8,778 bases of DNA from an uncultured Clostridia bacterium (GCA_947385185.1 CANDJX010000068.1:1-8778); one strand, 5' to 3'; counted from the first letter of the stretch, positions 1 to 6,545 are shown. Notes: generated by a model not told the origin, from the letters alone. Made by a program: numbers and translations.

Positions 1-1554
1 ATGGGCACCGACAGGAAAGTGATAATCGACGATAAGTCGTATTCCCCGCAGGAAATTTCCGCAATGATACTGACTAAGCTCCGCCAGGACGCGGAGGCTT
101 ACATCGGCGAAACGGTATCGCAGGCGGTCATCACCGTTCCCGCATATTTCACCGACGCACAGCGTCAGGCAACGAAAGACGCGGGCAGAATCGCGGGACT
201 CGACGTGCTCAGAATAATAAACGAGCCTACTGCCGCGGCGCTTGCTTACGGACTCGACAAGGGCGGGGACGACAATCATAAAATATTCGTATTCGACCTC
301 GGCGGCGGTACGTTCGATATTTCCATTCTCGAAGTCGGCGACGGCGTGTTCGAGGTCGTTGCAACCGCAGGCGATAACAAACTCGGCGGCGACGATTTCG
401 ACCAGAAAATCATCGATTATTTACTCGAGCAGTTCAAAAAAGAAAACGGCGTCGATCTCAAGGGCGACAGAATGGCGATGCAACGCCTTAAGGAAGCTGC
501 GGAAAAAGCGAAGATCGAGCTTTCCCAGCTTCAGAAAACGCTCATCAGCCTTCCGTTCCTGTCGTTCGGTCCGAACGGTCCGATCAACTTCGAATGCGAG
601 CTTACCAAGAGCAAATTCGATTCTATCACGTCGGACCTTGTCGAGAGAACGATCAAACTCAGCAAACAGGCTTTGTCGGACGCCGGACTTACGGTAAACG
701 ACGTACAGAAAGTTATCCTTGTCGGCGGTTCGACGCGTATACCCGCGGTACAGGAAGCGGTCAAAAAGCTTACGGGTAAAGAACCTTTCAAAGGTATAAA
801 CCCGGACGAATGCGTCGCAATCGGCGCCGCAATTCAGGGCGGCGTGCTCGGCGGCGAAGTCAAAGACGTACTTCTTCTCGACGTAACTCCGCTGTCGCTC
901 GGTATTGAAACCATGGGCGGTATATTCACGAAGATAATCGAGAGAAATACGACGATCCCTACCAAGAAGTCGCAGGTGTTCTCGACGGCGGCGGACAATC
1001 AGCCCTCGGTCGATATTCACGTCCTTCAGGGCGAGCGCGAACTTGCCGCATACAATAAGACGATCGCGCGTTTCGAACTCGGCGGTATTCCGCCCGCTCC
1101 GAGAGGCGTGCCGCAGATCGAAGTCACTTTCGATATAGACGCAAACGGCATTGTGCACGTTTCGGCTAAAGATAAAGGCACCGGCAAAGAGCAGAGCGTA
1201 ACTATCACCGCTTCGTCCAATCTCAGTGAAGAACAGATCCAGGCGGCTATCAAGGACGCGGAAAAATTCGCGGCGGAAGACGGAAAGAGAAAGGAGCTTG
1301 TGGAAACCAAAAATCAGGCGGACGCACTCGTATTCTCGATCGAAAAATTCTTCCGCGAAAACGGCGATAAAGTCGATCCGGCGGAAAAAGAGGAGCTTGA
1401 ACGCGAAATGGATAAAGTCAAGGAAGCGCTCAAGACCGACGATACGGACGCGATCAAAAGCGCGGTCGAAGAATTGTCGAAAAAGTCGAACGACGTATTC
1501 TCCAAGCTGTACCAACAGGCTGCCGGAGAAAACGGCGGCGCGGAAAATGCGTAA
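1..1554 (+). CDS. dnaK: Chaperone DnaK (Hsp70), 5'-truncated by the window edge
   Basis: ATP-dependent cytosolic Hsp70 chaperone that binds and refolds exposed hydrophobic peptides, normally with DnaJ and GrpE. The visible 517 codons begin inside the nucleotide-binding domain. The ATG at base 1 is an internal methionine, and roughly the first 70-80 residues, including the N-terminal phosphate loop, lie outside the window. Family marks are VPAYFTDAQRQATKDAG near residue 46, NEPTAAALAYG near 74, the phosphate-2 motif DLGGGTFD at 99-106 and the adenosine motif VGGSTRIP at 241-248. The interdomain linker DVLLLDVTPLSLG lies near 290-300, followed by the substrate-binding domain (IPPAPRGVPQIEVTFDIDANG) and the helical lid. 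The insertion seen in proteobacterial DnaK is absent, as expected for a Gram-positive type. The C-terminus is odd: it stops at AGENGGAENA, without the acidic DADFEEV-like tail common in the family. No dnaJ follows; a hairpin and prmA come next. Identity is certain; only the start is missing. Confidence 0.98.
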   Translation: MGTDRKVIIDDKSYSPQEISAMILTKLRQDAEAYIGETVSQAVITVPAYFTDAQRQATKDAGRIAGLDVLRIINEPTAAALAYGLDKGGDDNHKIFVFDLGGGTFDISILEVGDGVFEVVATAGDNKLGGDDFDQKIIDYLLEQFKKENGVDLKGDRMAMQRLKEAAEKAKIELSQLQKTLISLPFLSFGPNGPINFECELTKSKFDSITSDLVERTIKLSKQALSDAGLTVNDVQKVILVGGSTRIPAVQEAVKKLTGKEPFKGINPDECVAIGAAIQGGVLGGEVKDVLLLDVTPLSLGIETMGGIFTKIIERNTTIPTKKSQVFSTAADNQPSVDIHVLQGERELAAYNKTIARFELGGIPPAPRGVPQIEVTFDIDANGIVHVSAKDKGTGKEQSVTITASSNLSEEQIQAAIKDAEKFAAEDGKRKELVETKNQADALVFSIEKFFRENGDKVDPAEKEELEREMDKVKEALKTDDTDAIKSAVEELSKKSNDVFSKLYQQAAGENGGAENA

Positions 1555-1575
1555 TCTTACGAATTTACGACGGGA

Positions 1576-1612
1576 AAAGGAAAGTCCGATAATTACGATC
1601 GGACTTTCCTTT
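1576..1612 (+). terminator. Strong hairpin after dnaK, probable terminator or attenuator
   Basis: Perfect 15-bp inverted repeat: left arm 1576-1590 (AAAGGAAAGTCCGAT), 7-base loop 1591-1597, right arm 1598-1612. It starts 21 bases after the dnaK stop. The right arm itself is T-rich (CTTTCCTTT) and is followed by GGTAATTT rather than a clean T tract, so termination may be partial. It ends 8 bases before the prmA ATG, so it could also affect translation of prmA. Confidence 0.75.
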
Positions 1613-1620
1613 GGTAATTT

Positions 1621-2523
1621 ATGAAATATAAACAAGTAACCGTAAAAGTCAGGCATGACGAAACGGATATAGTTTCTTATGCAATCATTGAAGCGGGCAG
1701 CGAAGGCGCGTCCGTTACGGACGGCGAAGAAGTCAGAGAAATTCTCGGCTCGAAAAAGAACTGGGATTATTACGACCCGTCGTTGGACGAAATCGATACT
1801 TCGGCGGCTTTCGTGTCCGGATGCTTCGGCGAGGACGCGGATATAAGCGGTCTGACAGATACGCTCGCAAAGTACCTCGGCCGCGACGTCGAAGTCGACG
1901 TGACGGTTTGCGATTCCGTGGACTGGGAAAACGAGTGGAAAAAGTATTATAAGCCGATCGATTTCGGCGCGCTTGTAGTCGTTCCGAAATGGCTCGACGG
2001 AAATTACGATAAGCCGAAAATACTCATCGACCCGGGTATGGCGTTCGGGACCGGTACGCACGAAACGACGGGAATGTGCATAGAGTTGCTTTCAGACGTC
2101 GAACTTTCGGACAAAAGCGCGCTCGACGTCGGTTGCGGCAGCGGCATACTCGGTATATCCGCGCTGCGGCTCGGCGCGCGCGAATGTACTTTTATCGACA
2201 TCGATCCGCAGGCGGTATGCGCAACCGAAAGCAATCTGTCGTTGAACGGACTGAAAGCGGAAGTTCTGGAAGGCGATCTTACCGATAAGTACGGCGGAAA
2301 GGCGGACATAGTCCTTGCAAATCTTACGGCGGATATTTTGTTGCGACTTCGTCCCGCGTTGACCGACGTAATGCAAAGCGGCGGATACATAATTATCAGC
2401 GGAATTATAAACAGTCGCGTAAGCGACGTACTCGACGGATTCGGTATCGATGACGGAGAGTTTTCGATCGTCCGCGCCCGAAAGAAAGGCGAGTGGCAGG
2501 CGTTTTTGTTGAAAAAGAATTGA
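1621..2523 (+). CDS. prmA: Ribosomal protein L11 methyltransferase PrmA
   Basis: SAM-dependent cytosolic methyltransferase that methylates ribosomal protein L11 (300 aa, normal family length). The N-terminal substrate-recognition domain covers about residues 1-120. It is followed by the PrmA hallmark MAFGTGTHETT at 140-150, SAM-binding motif I DVGCGSG at 169-175, and the NLTAD segment at 234-238 that corresponds to the family's conserved ANxxA catalytic-region motif. The ATG at 1621 is the only credible start: an in-frame TAA lies at 1615-1617, the N-terminus MKYKQVTVKV matches the family, and no other Met appears before residue 140. I see no Shine-Dalgarno sequence upstream, only the tail of a hairpin. 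The gene leads a packed run with rsmE, mtaB and a HIT gene. In Firmicutes it usually follows dnaJ, which is missing here. Confidence 0.96.
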   Translation: MKYKQVTVKVRHDETDIVSYAIIEAGSEGASVTDGEEVREILGSKKNWDYYDPSLDEIDTSAAFVSGCFGEDADISGLTDTLAKYLGRDVEVDVTVCDSVDWENEWKKYYKPIDFGALVVVPKWLDGNYDKPKILIDPGMAFGTGTHETTGMCIELLSDVELSDKSALDVGCGSGILGISALRLGARECTFIDIDPQAVCATESNLSLNGLKAEVLEGDLTDKYGGKADIVLANLTADILLRLRPALTDVMQSGGYIIISGIINSRVSDVLDGFGIDDGEFSIVRARKKGEWQAFLLKKN

Positions 2524-3236
2524 GAAGATTTTTTGTGGAAAAAATTGAAAGACCTCTGTTGAAACTGACCGGCAACGAGCACAGGCATCTTGCCGAAGTT
2601 TTACGCGCGCGAACGGGCGATAAAATCATTCTTTGCCCGAACGACGGCAGAGATTACGTTTATGAGATCAGGTCTTTCGACAAGACTTCGGCGACTCTTT
2701 CTTATGTGAACGACTGTGAAAACGATACGGAGCCCGAACTTTATCTGGCAGTTTTCCCTTCGCTTCTGAAAGGGGACAAGACCGAATTCGAAGTGCAGAA
2801 ACTGACTGAACTCGGCGTTAAGAAAATATCGCCGTTTATCGGAGATTATACCGTTCAGAAGTCGGAAAAGTCGGAGCGCTTGCGCAGAGCCGCTCACGAA
2901 GCCTCGAAACAGTGCGGTCGCGCCGTAATTCCGACAGTGGACGATCCGATAAGATTTTCGGATATTATTCCTGCTCTCGGAGAATATGACGTCGTGGTGT
3001 TTGCGTATGAGGGCGCATATGCGCGAGGGAAAAGGCTTGGCGACGTAATCAAAAAAAGCGCCCGAAGGATCGCGCTCGTCGTAGGTCCGGAGGGCGGGTT
3101 TTCCGAAGCCGAAGTGAAAATGATGTCGGAATGCGGATATTGTCCGGTTACGCTCGGCAAACGCATTCTTCGCGCCGAAACCGCGGCGATTGCCGGCGCG
3201 GCTGTGATCATGCAGCTTGCGGGGGAGTGGGAATGA
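2520..3236 (+). CDS. rsmE: 16S rRNA (uracil-1498-N3)-methyltransferase RsmE
   Basis: SPOUT-class methyltransferase that makes m3U1498 in 16S rRNA. I place the start at the TTG 2520-2522, whose bases overlap the prmA stop as TTGA. This gives 238 residues beginning MRRFFVEK, which matches the family's usual M(H/R)RFF beginning. A longer GTG start at 2493 would add nine residues with no family resemblance. The N-terminal PUA-like RNA-binding part includes LTGNEHRHLAEVLRARTGDKI. The C-terminal knotted domain shows VGPEGG at 188-193 and LGKRILRAETA at 212-222, the two SAM-binding loops of RsmE. The Shine-Dalgarno site is weak (GAAAAAGAA), so translation is probably coupled to prmA. The gene overlaps mtaB by ATGA. 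Confidence 0.93.
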   Translation: MRRFFVEKIERPLLKLTGNEHRHLAEVLRARTGDKIILCPNDGRDYVYEIRSFDKTSATLSYVNDCENDTEPELYLAVFPSLLKGDKTEFEVQKLTELGVKKISPFIGDYTVQKSEKSERLRRAAHEASKQCGRAVIPTVDDPIRFSDIIPALGEYDVVVFAYEGAYARGKRLGDVIKKSARRIALVVGPEGGFSEAEVKMMSECGYCPVTLGKRILRAETAAIAGAAVIMQLAGEWE

Positions 3237-4471
3237 AAATTTCGGTACTTACGCTCGGCTGCAAAGTGAACGAGTGCGAAAGCCGTTCGATTGTATCGGC
3301 GCTGCGAAGCATGGGGTACGACGTGACCGAAGAACTTACGTTCGCCGACGTTTACGTAATCAATACGTGTTCGGTCACTTCCGAAGCTGACAGGAAAAGC
3401 CGACAGTATATCGGCAAAGTCGTAAAGGCGAACGAAAACGCAAAAATTTATGTGTGCGGTTGCAGCAGTCAGAACGACCCCGGCGTATATACAAAATATA
3501 AAAACGTGGTCTATATAAGCGGAAACGGCAATAAAAACGATATTATATCTGCAATTACGTCTGACATAGTATGCAAAATGCCTGTATGTAGCGGGAATAT
3601 ACCCGACGTTTTCGAATATATGCCAATACCTGCGCATGAAAAAACCCGTGACTTTATCAAGGTGCAGGACGGATGCAACAATTTTTGTACATATTGCATT
3701 ATCCCGTATCTGCGCGGCAGATCGAGATCGCGGACTATCGAATCCATTCTTTCGGAAGCCGAGGAATCATCGCTCCATACAAAAGAAATCGTTTTGACCG
3801 GAATAGACGTTTCATCTTACGGAAAGGATATAGGATCGTCGTTGACGGAACTTATATGCGCGCTCGGACGGTTGAATATCCGCAAGCGTATGAGTTCGTT
3901 CGAGTGCTCGGTTGTGGACGATAAATTGCTCGAGGCAATGAGGGCTTCGGGATTTTGCGAGCACTTTCACCTGTCTTTGCAGTCGGGCTCGGATAACGTG
4001 CTTAAGAAAATGAACAGACGTTATACTACAGCCGAATATTACGATAAGGTAGAACTTATAAGAAAATATTTCCCGAATGCCGGGATAACTACGGATATAA
4101 TAACGGGCTTTCCTACGGAAAGCGAGTCGGATTTTGCGGATACCTGCGATTTTGTAAGAAAGGTCTGCTTTTCGGATATTCACGTATTTCCGTACAGCGA
4201 GAGAAAAGGAACCCGCGCCGCGGGCATGAAGCAATTGCCTATGGAAATACGCCGTCGTCGCGCGCGGGAGCTTATCGGGATCGGGTCGGAACTGAAAAAC
4301 GACTTTTTACGTAAACAGATCGGCAGAACTTTGTCCGTGTATCTGGAAGAAGATAACGACGGCGCAGTTTCGGGATATGCGGAAAATTACGTCCGTGTTT
4401 ATTGTGAAGGAAAGCCGGGCGAAATTGTAAACGTTTGTGTTTCGGAATTATATAAAGAAGGAGTAAAATAA
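3233..4471 (+). CDS. mtaB: tRNA methylthiotransferase MtaB (radical SAM, MiaB-like)
   Basis: Iron-sulfur radical SAM enzyme expected to convert t6A37 to ms2t6A37 in tRNAs (MtaB/YqeV type). 412 residues from ATG 3233, chosen because it overlaps the rsmE stop as ATGA, has a strong GGGGGAG ribosome site at about -12, and gives the family start MKISVLTLGCKVN. N-terminal MTTase domain: cluster cysteines C10 (LGCKVNE), C46 (NTCSVTSEAD) and C77 (VCGCSSQ). Radical SAM cluster C148-x3-C152-x2-C155 (CNNFCTYC), followed by IPYLRGRSRSR. The segment HFHLSLQSGSDNVLKKMNRRYT and TDIITGFPTE are further radical SAM/MTTase signatures. A C-terminal TRAM-like domain follows from about residue 350. The LGCKVN wording favours MtaB over MiaB (LGCQMN). 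The usual GCYAQ is GCSSQ here, with the cysteine retained. It is one base from the following HIT gene. Confidence 0.94.
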   Translation: MKISVLTLGCKVNECESRSIVSALRSMGYDVTEELTFADVYVINTCSVTSEADRKSRQYIGKVVKANENAKIYVCGCSSQNDPGVYTKYKNVVYISGNGNKNDIISAITSDIVCKMPVCSGNIPDVFEYMPIPAHEKTRDFIKVQDGCNNFCTYCIIPYLRGRSRSRTIESILSEAEESSLHTKEIVLTGIDVSSYGKDIGSSLTELICALGRLNIRKRMSSFECSVVDDKLLEAMRASGFCEHFHLSLQSGSDNVLKKMNRRYTTAEYYDKVELIRKYFPNAGITTDIITGFPTESESDFADTCDFVRKVCFSDIHVFPYSERKGTRAAGMKQLPMEIRRRRARELIGIGSELKNDFLRKQIGRTLSVYLEEDNDGAVSGYAENYVRVYCEGKPGEIVNVCVSELYKEGVK

Positions 4472-4472
4472 A

Positions 4473-4817
4473 ATGGATTGTATTTTTTGTAAAATCAGAG
4501 ACGGCGTAATTCCGTCCGAAAAGCTCTACGAGGACGACGATATGTTCGTTATCAGGGACATAGATCCGAAAGCCGCAAAGCATTATCTTATGATACCAAA
4601 ACGGCATTATAAACTTATTTCCGATATGACGGACGAGGACGCGGCTTCGTTTGCGCGCGCACTCAGAAAGATCCCCGCATTATCGGATAAGCTCGGTCTC
4701 GGCGGAGGATACCGTCTTATTATAAATCAGGGCGACGACGCAGGTCAGACCGTATTTCATTTGCACGTGCATATTCTTGCCGGTCAGCCGCTCGATTTTC
4801 CCGATCTTAAGAAATAA
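4473..4817 (+). CDS. hinT: HIT-family purine nucleoside phosphoramidase (HinT-like)
   Basis: Small cytosolic HIT hydrolase, expected to cleave AMP-linked phosphoramidates and acyl-adenylates. 114 residues, the usual HinT length. The catalytic histidine triad is HLHVH at 96-100 within QTVFHLHVHILAG. The N-terminus has a CIFCKI zinc-type cysteine pair (C3, C6), and IPKRHYKLISDMTDED is the conserved central stretch. Clear AAGGAG site at 4458-4463, 9 bases before the ATG. It begins one base after the mtaB stop, so it belongs to the prmA-rsmE-mtaB transcription unit. A HIT gene between mtaB and rpsU is a known clostridial arrangement, but here a reverse-strand transporter intervenes. No strong terminator is visible after the stop; 25 bases separate it from the convergent transporter. 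Confidence 0.93.
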   Translation: MDCIFCKIRDGVIPSEKLYEDDDMFVIRDIDPKAAKHYLMIPKRHYKLISDMTDEDAASFARALRKIPALSDKLGLGGGYRLIINQGDDAGQTVFHLHVHILAGQPLDFPDLKK

Positions 4818-4842
4818 AGTGATTTGACTTTTGACGCATCCG

Positions 4843-5997
4843 TTACGTCAGCAGCCCGATGACGAGCATTATGCCGGTCAGTATAATCAAAAACGAGAAG
4901 TTGAACGCGGAAAAAATTCCGATATATTTGCCGCTTTTGCCGGGATAGTGCGAACAGTACTCGCGAAATGTTATAAGGCTTGCAAGCGAGGAGATAAGCG
5001 TTCCAACGCCGCCGATATTGACGCCGATCAGAAGCGGCGCGTAATTTTCGGTGAATTGAGATAACAGAATCGCCGACGGAACGTTGCTTATTACCTGACA
5101 GGACAGCACGCCGAAAAGCAAGGTGTTTATTCCGAGAAGATAGGAAAAGAACGCGCGTATCGGCTCGATTCTCGCCATATTGCCGGCGAAAATAAAGAAA
5201 AACACAAACGTAAGCAGTAAGGGATAATCTACCTTGGCAAGCGCTTTGCGATCGACGATCATAAGCGCCGCCAGAATTACGGGCAGTCCGATCCAATACG
5301 GTATCACGCGAAAGACCATGATAACGGAAAGGGCGAACAGTGTGAGATACAGCGCGGTGCGTTTAGGCTCGGGTCTTGCCGTTTCGCCTTCGAATGCGAG
5401 CGGTTCTTTTCTGACGAATATAAAACAGCATATCGTGATCAAAAGAACGGAAATCGCGAACGGGATTGCCATAATGCCCATGAATTCCAATGTCGGAATA
5501 TTGAACTTTGAGTATAAATACAAATTTTGAGGGTTGCCGAACGGCGTCAACATACCGCCGAGATTTGCCGCAATATTTTGCATAACGAACGTAAAAATCG
5601 TGTATTTTTCCGTTTTCGTGTTCGTGAGCACGAGATACCCGAGCGGCAAAAACGTTAAAAGCGCCATATCGTTGGCGATCAGCATGGAACCGATGAAAGT
5701 AATATACACGAGCGCCAGAACGGAGCTTCGCGCCGTTTTGAAAAGTTTTACCGTTTTTTCGGCAAGGAAATAGAAAAAGTTGACGTTTTTCAGCGCGCAA
5801 ACGATAGCAAGCACGGCAAACAGACAGGAAAGCGTGTTAAAGTCAAAATAGCCGAGGTAATTTTCGTCCGGCGGCACGATAAAGCAAGTAATAACAGCCG
5901 ATAGCAAGGCTATCAGCATTACTATATTTTTCTTTGCAAACCCGCCCGTCTTTTTTAAGAAGCCGATTTTTCCGACGGCGTTACCGTATTGTATCAT
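4843..5997 (-). CDS. SLC13/ArsB/NhaD-superfamily ion transporter
   Basis: Polytopic inner-membrane permease of the ion transporter superfamily that includes SLC13 anion carriers, ArsB and NhaD (384 aa from the ATG at 5997-5995). About ten hydrophobic segments are visible, the first near residues 24-41. Superfamily signatures: ANDMALLTFLPL at 108-119, NLGGMLTPFGNPQN at 145-158, and in the second half SNVPSAILL at 304-312 and VNIGGVGTLISSLASL at 326-341. These paired NP/GG and SNVP elements mark two related repeats. The substrate cannot be read from sequence: dicarboxylate, sulfate, arsenite and Na+/H+ are all possible. A TTG 39 bases upstream is rejected as start because it lies against the predicted -10 box, before the expected transcript start. 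The Shine-Dalgarno site is weak (ACGAG). The gene is convergent with the HIT gene and divergent from rpsU. Confidence 0.85.
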   Translation of the reverse strand: MIQYGNAVGKIGFLKKTGGFAKKNIVMLIALLSAVITCFIVPPDENYLGYFDFNTLSCLFAVLAIVCALKNVNFFYFLAEKTVKLFKTARSSVLALVYITFIGSMLIANDMALLTFLPLGYLVLTNTKTEKYTIFTFVMQNIAANLGGMLTPFGNPQNLYLYSKFNIPTLEFMGIMAIPFAISVLLITICCFIFVRKEPLAFEGETARPEPKRTALYLTLFALSVIMVFRVIPYWIGLPVILAALMIVDRKALAKVDYPLLLTFVFFFIFAGNMARIEPIRAFFSYLLGINTLLFGVLSCQVISNVPSAILLSQFTENYAPLLIGVNIGGVGTLISSLASLITFREYCSHYPGKSGKYIGIFSAFNFSFLIILTGIMLVIGLLT

Positions 5998-6037
5998 ATA
6001 AAAACACTCGTTTGTTCGGATCGTTTTTTCAAGCAAT

Positions 6038-6066
6038 ATTATAGCACCGTTTTTCGGAATAGTATA
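6038..6066 (-). promoter_or_regulatory. Probable transporter promoter with extended -10
   Basis: On the minus strand the -10 TATAAT occupies 6043-6038, preceded by TGC (extended -10). The -35 at 17-base spacing is TATACT (6066-6061), a poor match. Transcription would start near 6031, giving a leader of about 33 bases before ATG 5997. The spacer contains CCG-N5-CGG (6047-6057), a possible operator. Confidence 0.6.
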
Positions 6067-6084
6067 TAATTTTTATGATGTTTT

Positions 6085-6109
6085 TTGAAAAATATATCGC
6101 GTTTTTCAA
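6085..6109. repeat. AT-rich inverted repeat in the transporter/rpsU intergenic region
   Basis: Perfect 8-bp arms TTGAAAAA (6085-6092) and TTTTTCAA (6102-6109) around a 9-base centre. It lies upstream of the transporter promoter and about 95 bases before the rpsU -35. It could be a regulator-binding site or curved DNA; there is no direct evidence of function. Confidence 0.45.
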
Positions 6110-6122
6110 CCGTTTCGGAATG

Positions 6123-6152
6123 CGTCGGGTGTATCGCGATCGCTATCCGACG
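6123..6152. repeat. GC-rich hairpin-forming inverted repeat between divergent genes
   Basis: CGTCGG at 6123-6128 pairs with CCGACG at 6147-6152. As plus-strand RNA three more pairs (two G-U) extend the stem to 9, around a 12-base loop holding the palindrome GCGATCGC. A second small inverted repeat, AAAAAAC-TAC-GTTTTTT (6153-6169 region), follows at once. The region lies upstream of both promoters, so a DNA-level site or a small unannotated transcript is more plausible than a terminator for either neighbour. Confidence 0.45.
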
Positions 6153-6201
6153 AAAAAACTACGTTTTTTATTTTTATCCGGATATAAATCGTCTTTTATG
6201 C

Positions 6202-6230
6202 TTGACACTTACCGCTCATTGTGTTAAAAT
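6202..6230 (+). promoter_or_regulatory. Sigma-A promoter of rpsU
   Basis: Perfect -35 TTGACA at 6202-6207, a 17-base spacer, and -10 TAAAAT at 6225-6230 with an upstream TGT (extended -10). Start is expected near 6237, giving a leader of about 58 bases. This is the strongest promoter in the window, as suits a ribosomal protein gene. Confidence 0.9.
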
Positions 6231-6240
6231 ACATTAAATC

Positions 6241-6284
6241 GATTCGAGAGCGAATCAATAATCTTGCCCGAAGCGGGAAAGGTG
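6241..6284 (+). promoter_or_regulatory. rpsU leader: two small hairpins and Shine-Dalgarno site
   Basis: The leader holds GATTCG-AGAG-CGAATC (6241-6256, 6-bp stem) and CCCG-AAG-CGGG (6267-6277), then AAAGGTGG (6278-6284 region), about 10 bases before the GTG. The second hairpin abuts the ribosome site. Translational control by bS21 is possible but is only inferred; the stems are short. Confidence 0.4.
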
Positions 6285-6294
6285 GTGTAACTCA

Positions 6295-6474
6295 GTGTCC
6301 GTAGTCAAAGTCGGTGAAAACGAGTCGCTTGAAAGCGCGCTCAAGCGCTTTAAGAGAAAGTGTCAGAAAGATAACATTCTCGGCGATCTGCGCAAGAAAG
6401 AATATTATGAGAAGCCTTCCGTAAGAAGAAAGAAGAAATCGGAGGCTGCACGCAAACGCGGGAATAAAGGTTAA
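6295..6474 (+). CDS. rpsU: Small ribosomal subunit protein bS21
   Basis: Small basic protein of the 30S subunit, bound near the anti-Shine-Dalgarno end of 16S rRNA, where it assists initiation. 59 residues from a GTG start: MSVVKVGENESLESALKRF, then KRKCQKDNILGDLRKKEYYEKPS and a lysine/arginine-rich tail ending ARKRGNKG. The VKVxENESLExALKRFKRxC core and the YYEKPSxRRKKK stretch are diagnostic. The start is supported by AAAGGTGG about 10 bases upstream and by the family N-terminus. It has its own consensus promoter and a strong terminator, so it is effectively monocistronic. The yqeY gene that usually follows rpsU in Firmicutes is not here. Confidence 0.96.
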   Translation: MSVVKVGENESLESALKRFKRKCQKDNILGDLRKKEYYEKPSVRRKKKSEAARKRGNKG

Positions 6475-6480
6475 AGACGT

Positions 6481-6516
6481 AAAAGGCTTTCGTGTTTTTA
6501 CATGAAAGTCTTTTTT
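6481..6516 (+). terminator. Rho-independent terminator of rpsU
   Basis: Fourteen-pair stem with two G-U pairs: left arm 6481-6494 (AAAAGGCTTTCGTG), loop 6495-6500, right arm 6501-6514 (CATGAAAGTCTTTT), ending in a six-T run at 6511-6516. It begins 6 bases after the rpsU stop. Textbook intrinsic terminator. Confidence 0.93.
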
Positions 6517-6521
6517 ATAAT
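6516..6521 (+). promoter_or_regulatory. Possible -10 box of the TfoX-like gene
   Basis: A perfect TATAAT begins at the last T of the rpsU terminator. The position 17 bases upstream reads TGTTTT, a poor -35. If used, the transcript would start near 6528 and the leader would be only about 18 bases, just covering the AGAGAGG ribosome site. It may be chance in an AT-rich tail. Confidence 0.35.
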
Positions 6522-6545
6522 CGTACGTGATTTCAGAGAGGTAGT

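Noticed and set aside
421..2061. 546-codon open frame on the minus strand opposite dnaK and prmA
   Set aside because: It mirrors two certain genes and the dnaK hairpin and has no recognisable motif. Its length follows from the rarity of TTA, CTA and TCA in the matching frame of the sense genes.
3131..3232. Upstream extension of mtaB
   Set aside because: It lies inside rsmE, reads as low-quality protein, and the ATG at 3233 has a better ribosome site and the family N-terminus.
5363..5800. 145-codon minus-strand frame inside the transporter gene
   Set aside because: Arginine- and tyrosine-rich composition typical of an out-of-frame reading; the overlapping frame has clear transporter signatures.
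5998..6036. TTG start for the transporter, 13 codons upstream
   Set aside because: It lies against the predicted -10 box and upstream of the expected transcript start, with no ribosome site.
6136..6143. GCGATCGC octamer resembling the cyanobacterial HIP1 element
   Set aside because: A single copy inside a hairpin loop in a Firmicutes context; no sign of the repeated use that defines HIP1.
5998..6294. tRNA, riboswitch or hidden gene in the largest non-coding gap
   Set aside because: No cloverleaf, no riboswitch core I recognise, and no open frame with a ribosome site; only promoters, leader and inverted repeats are supported.
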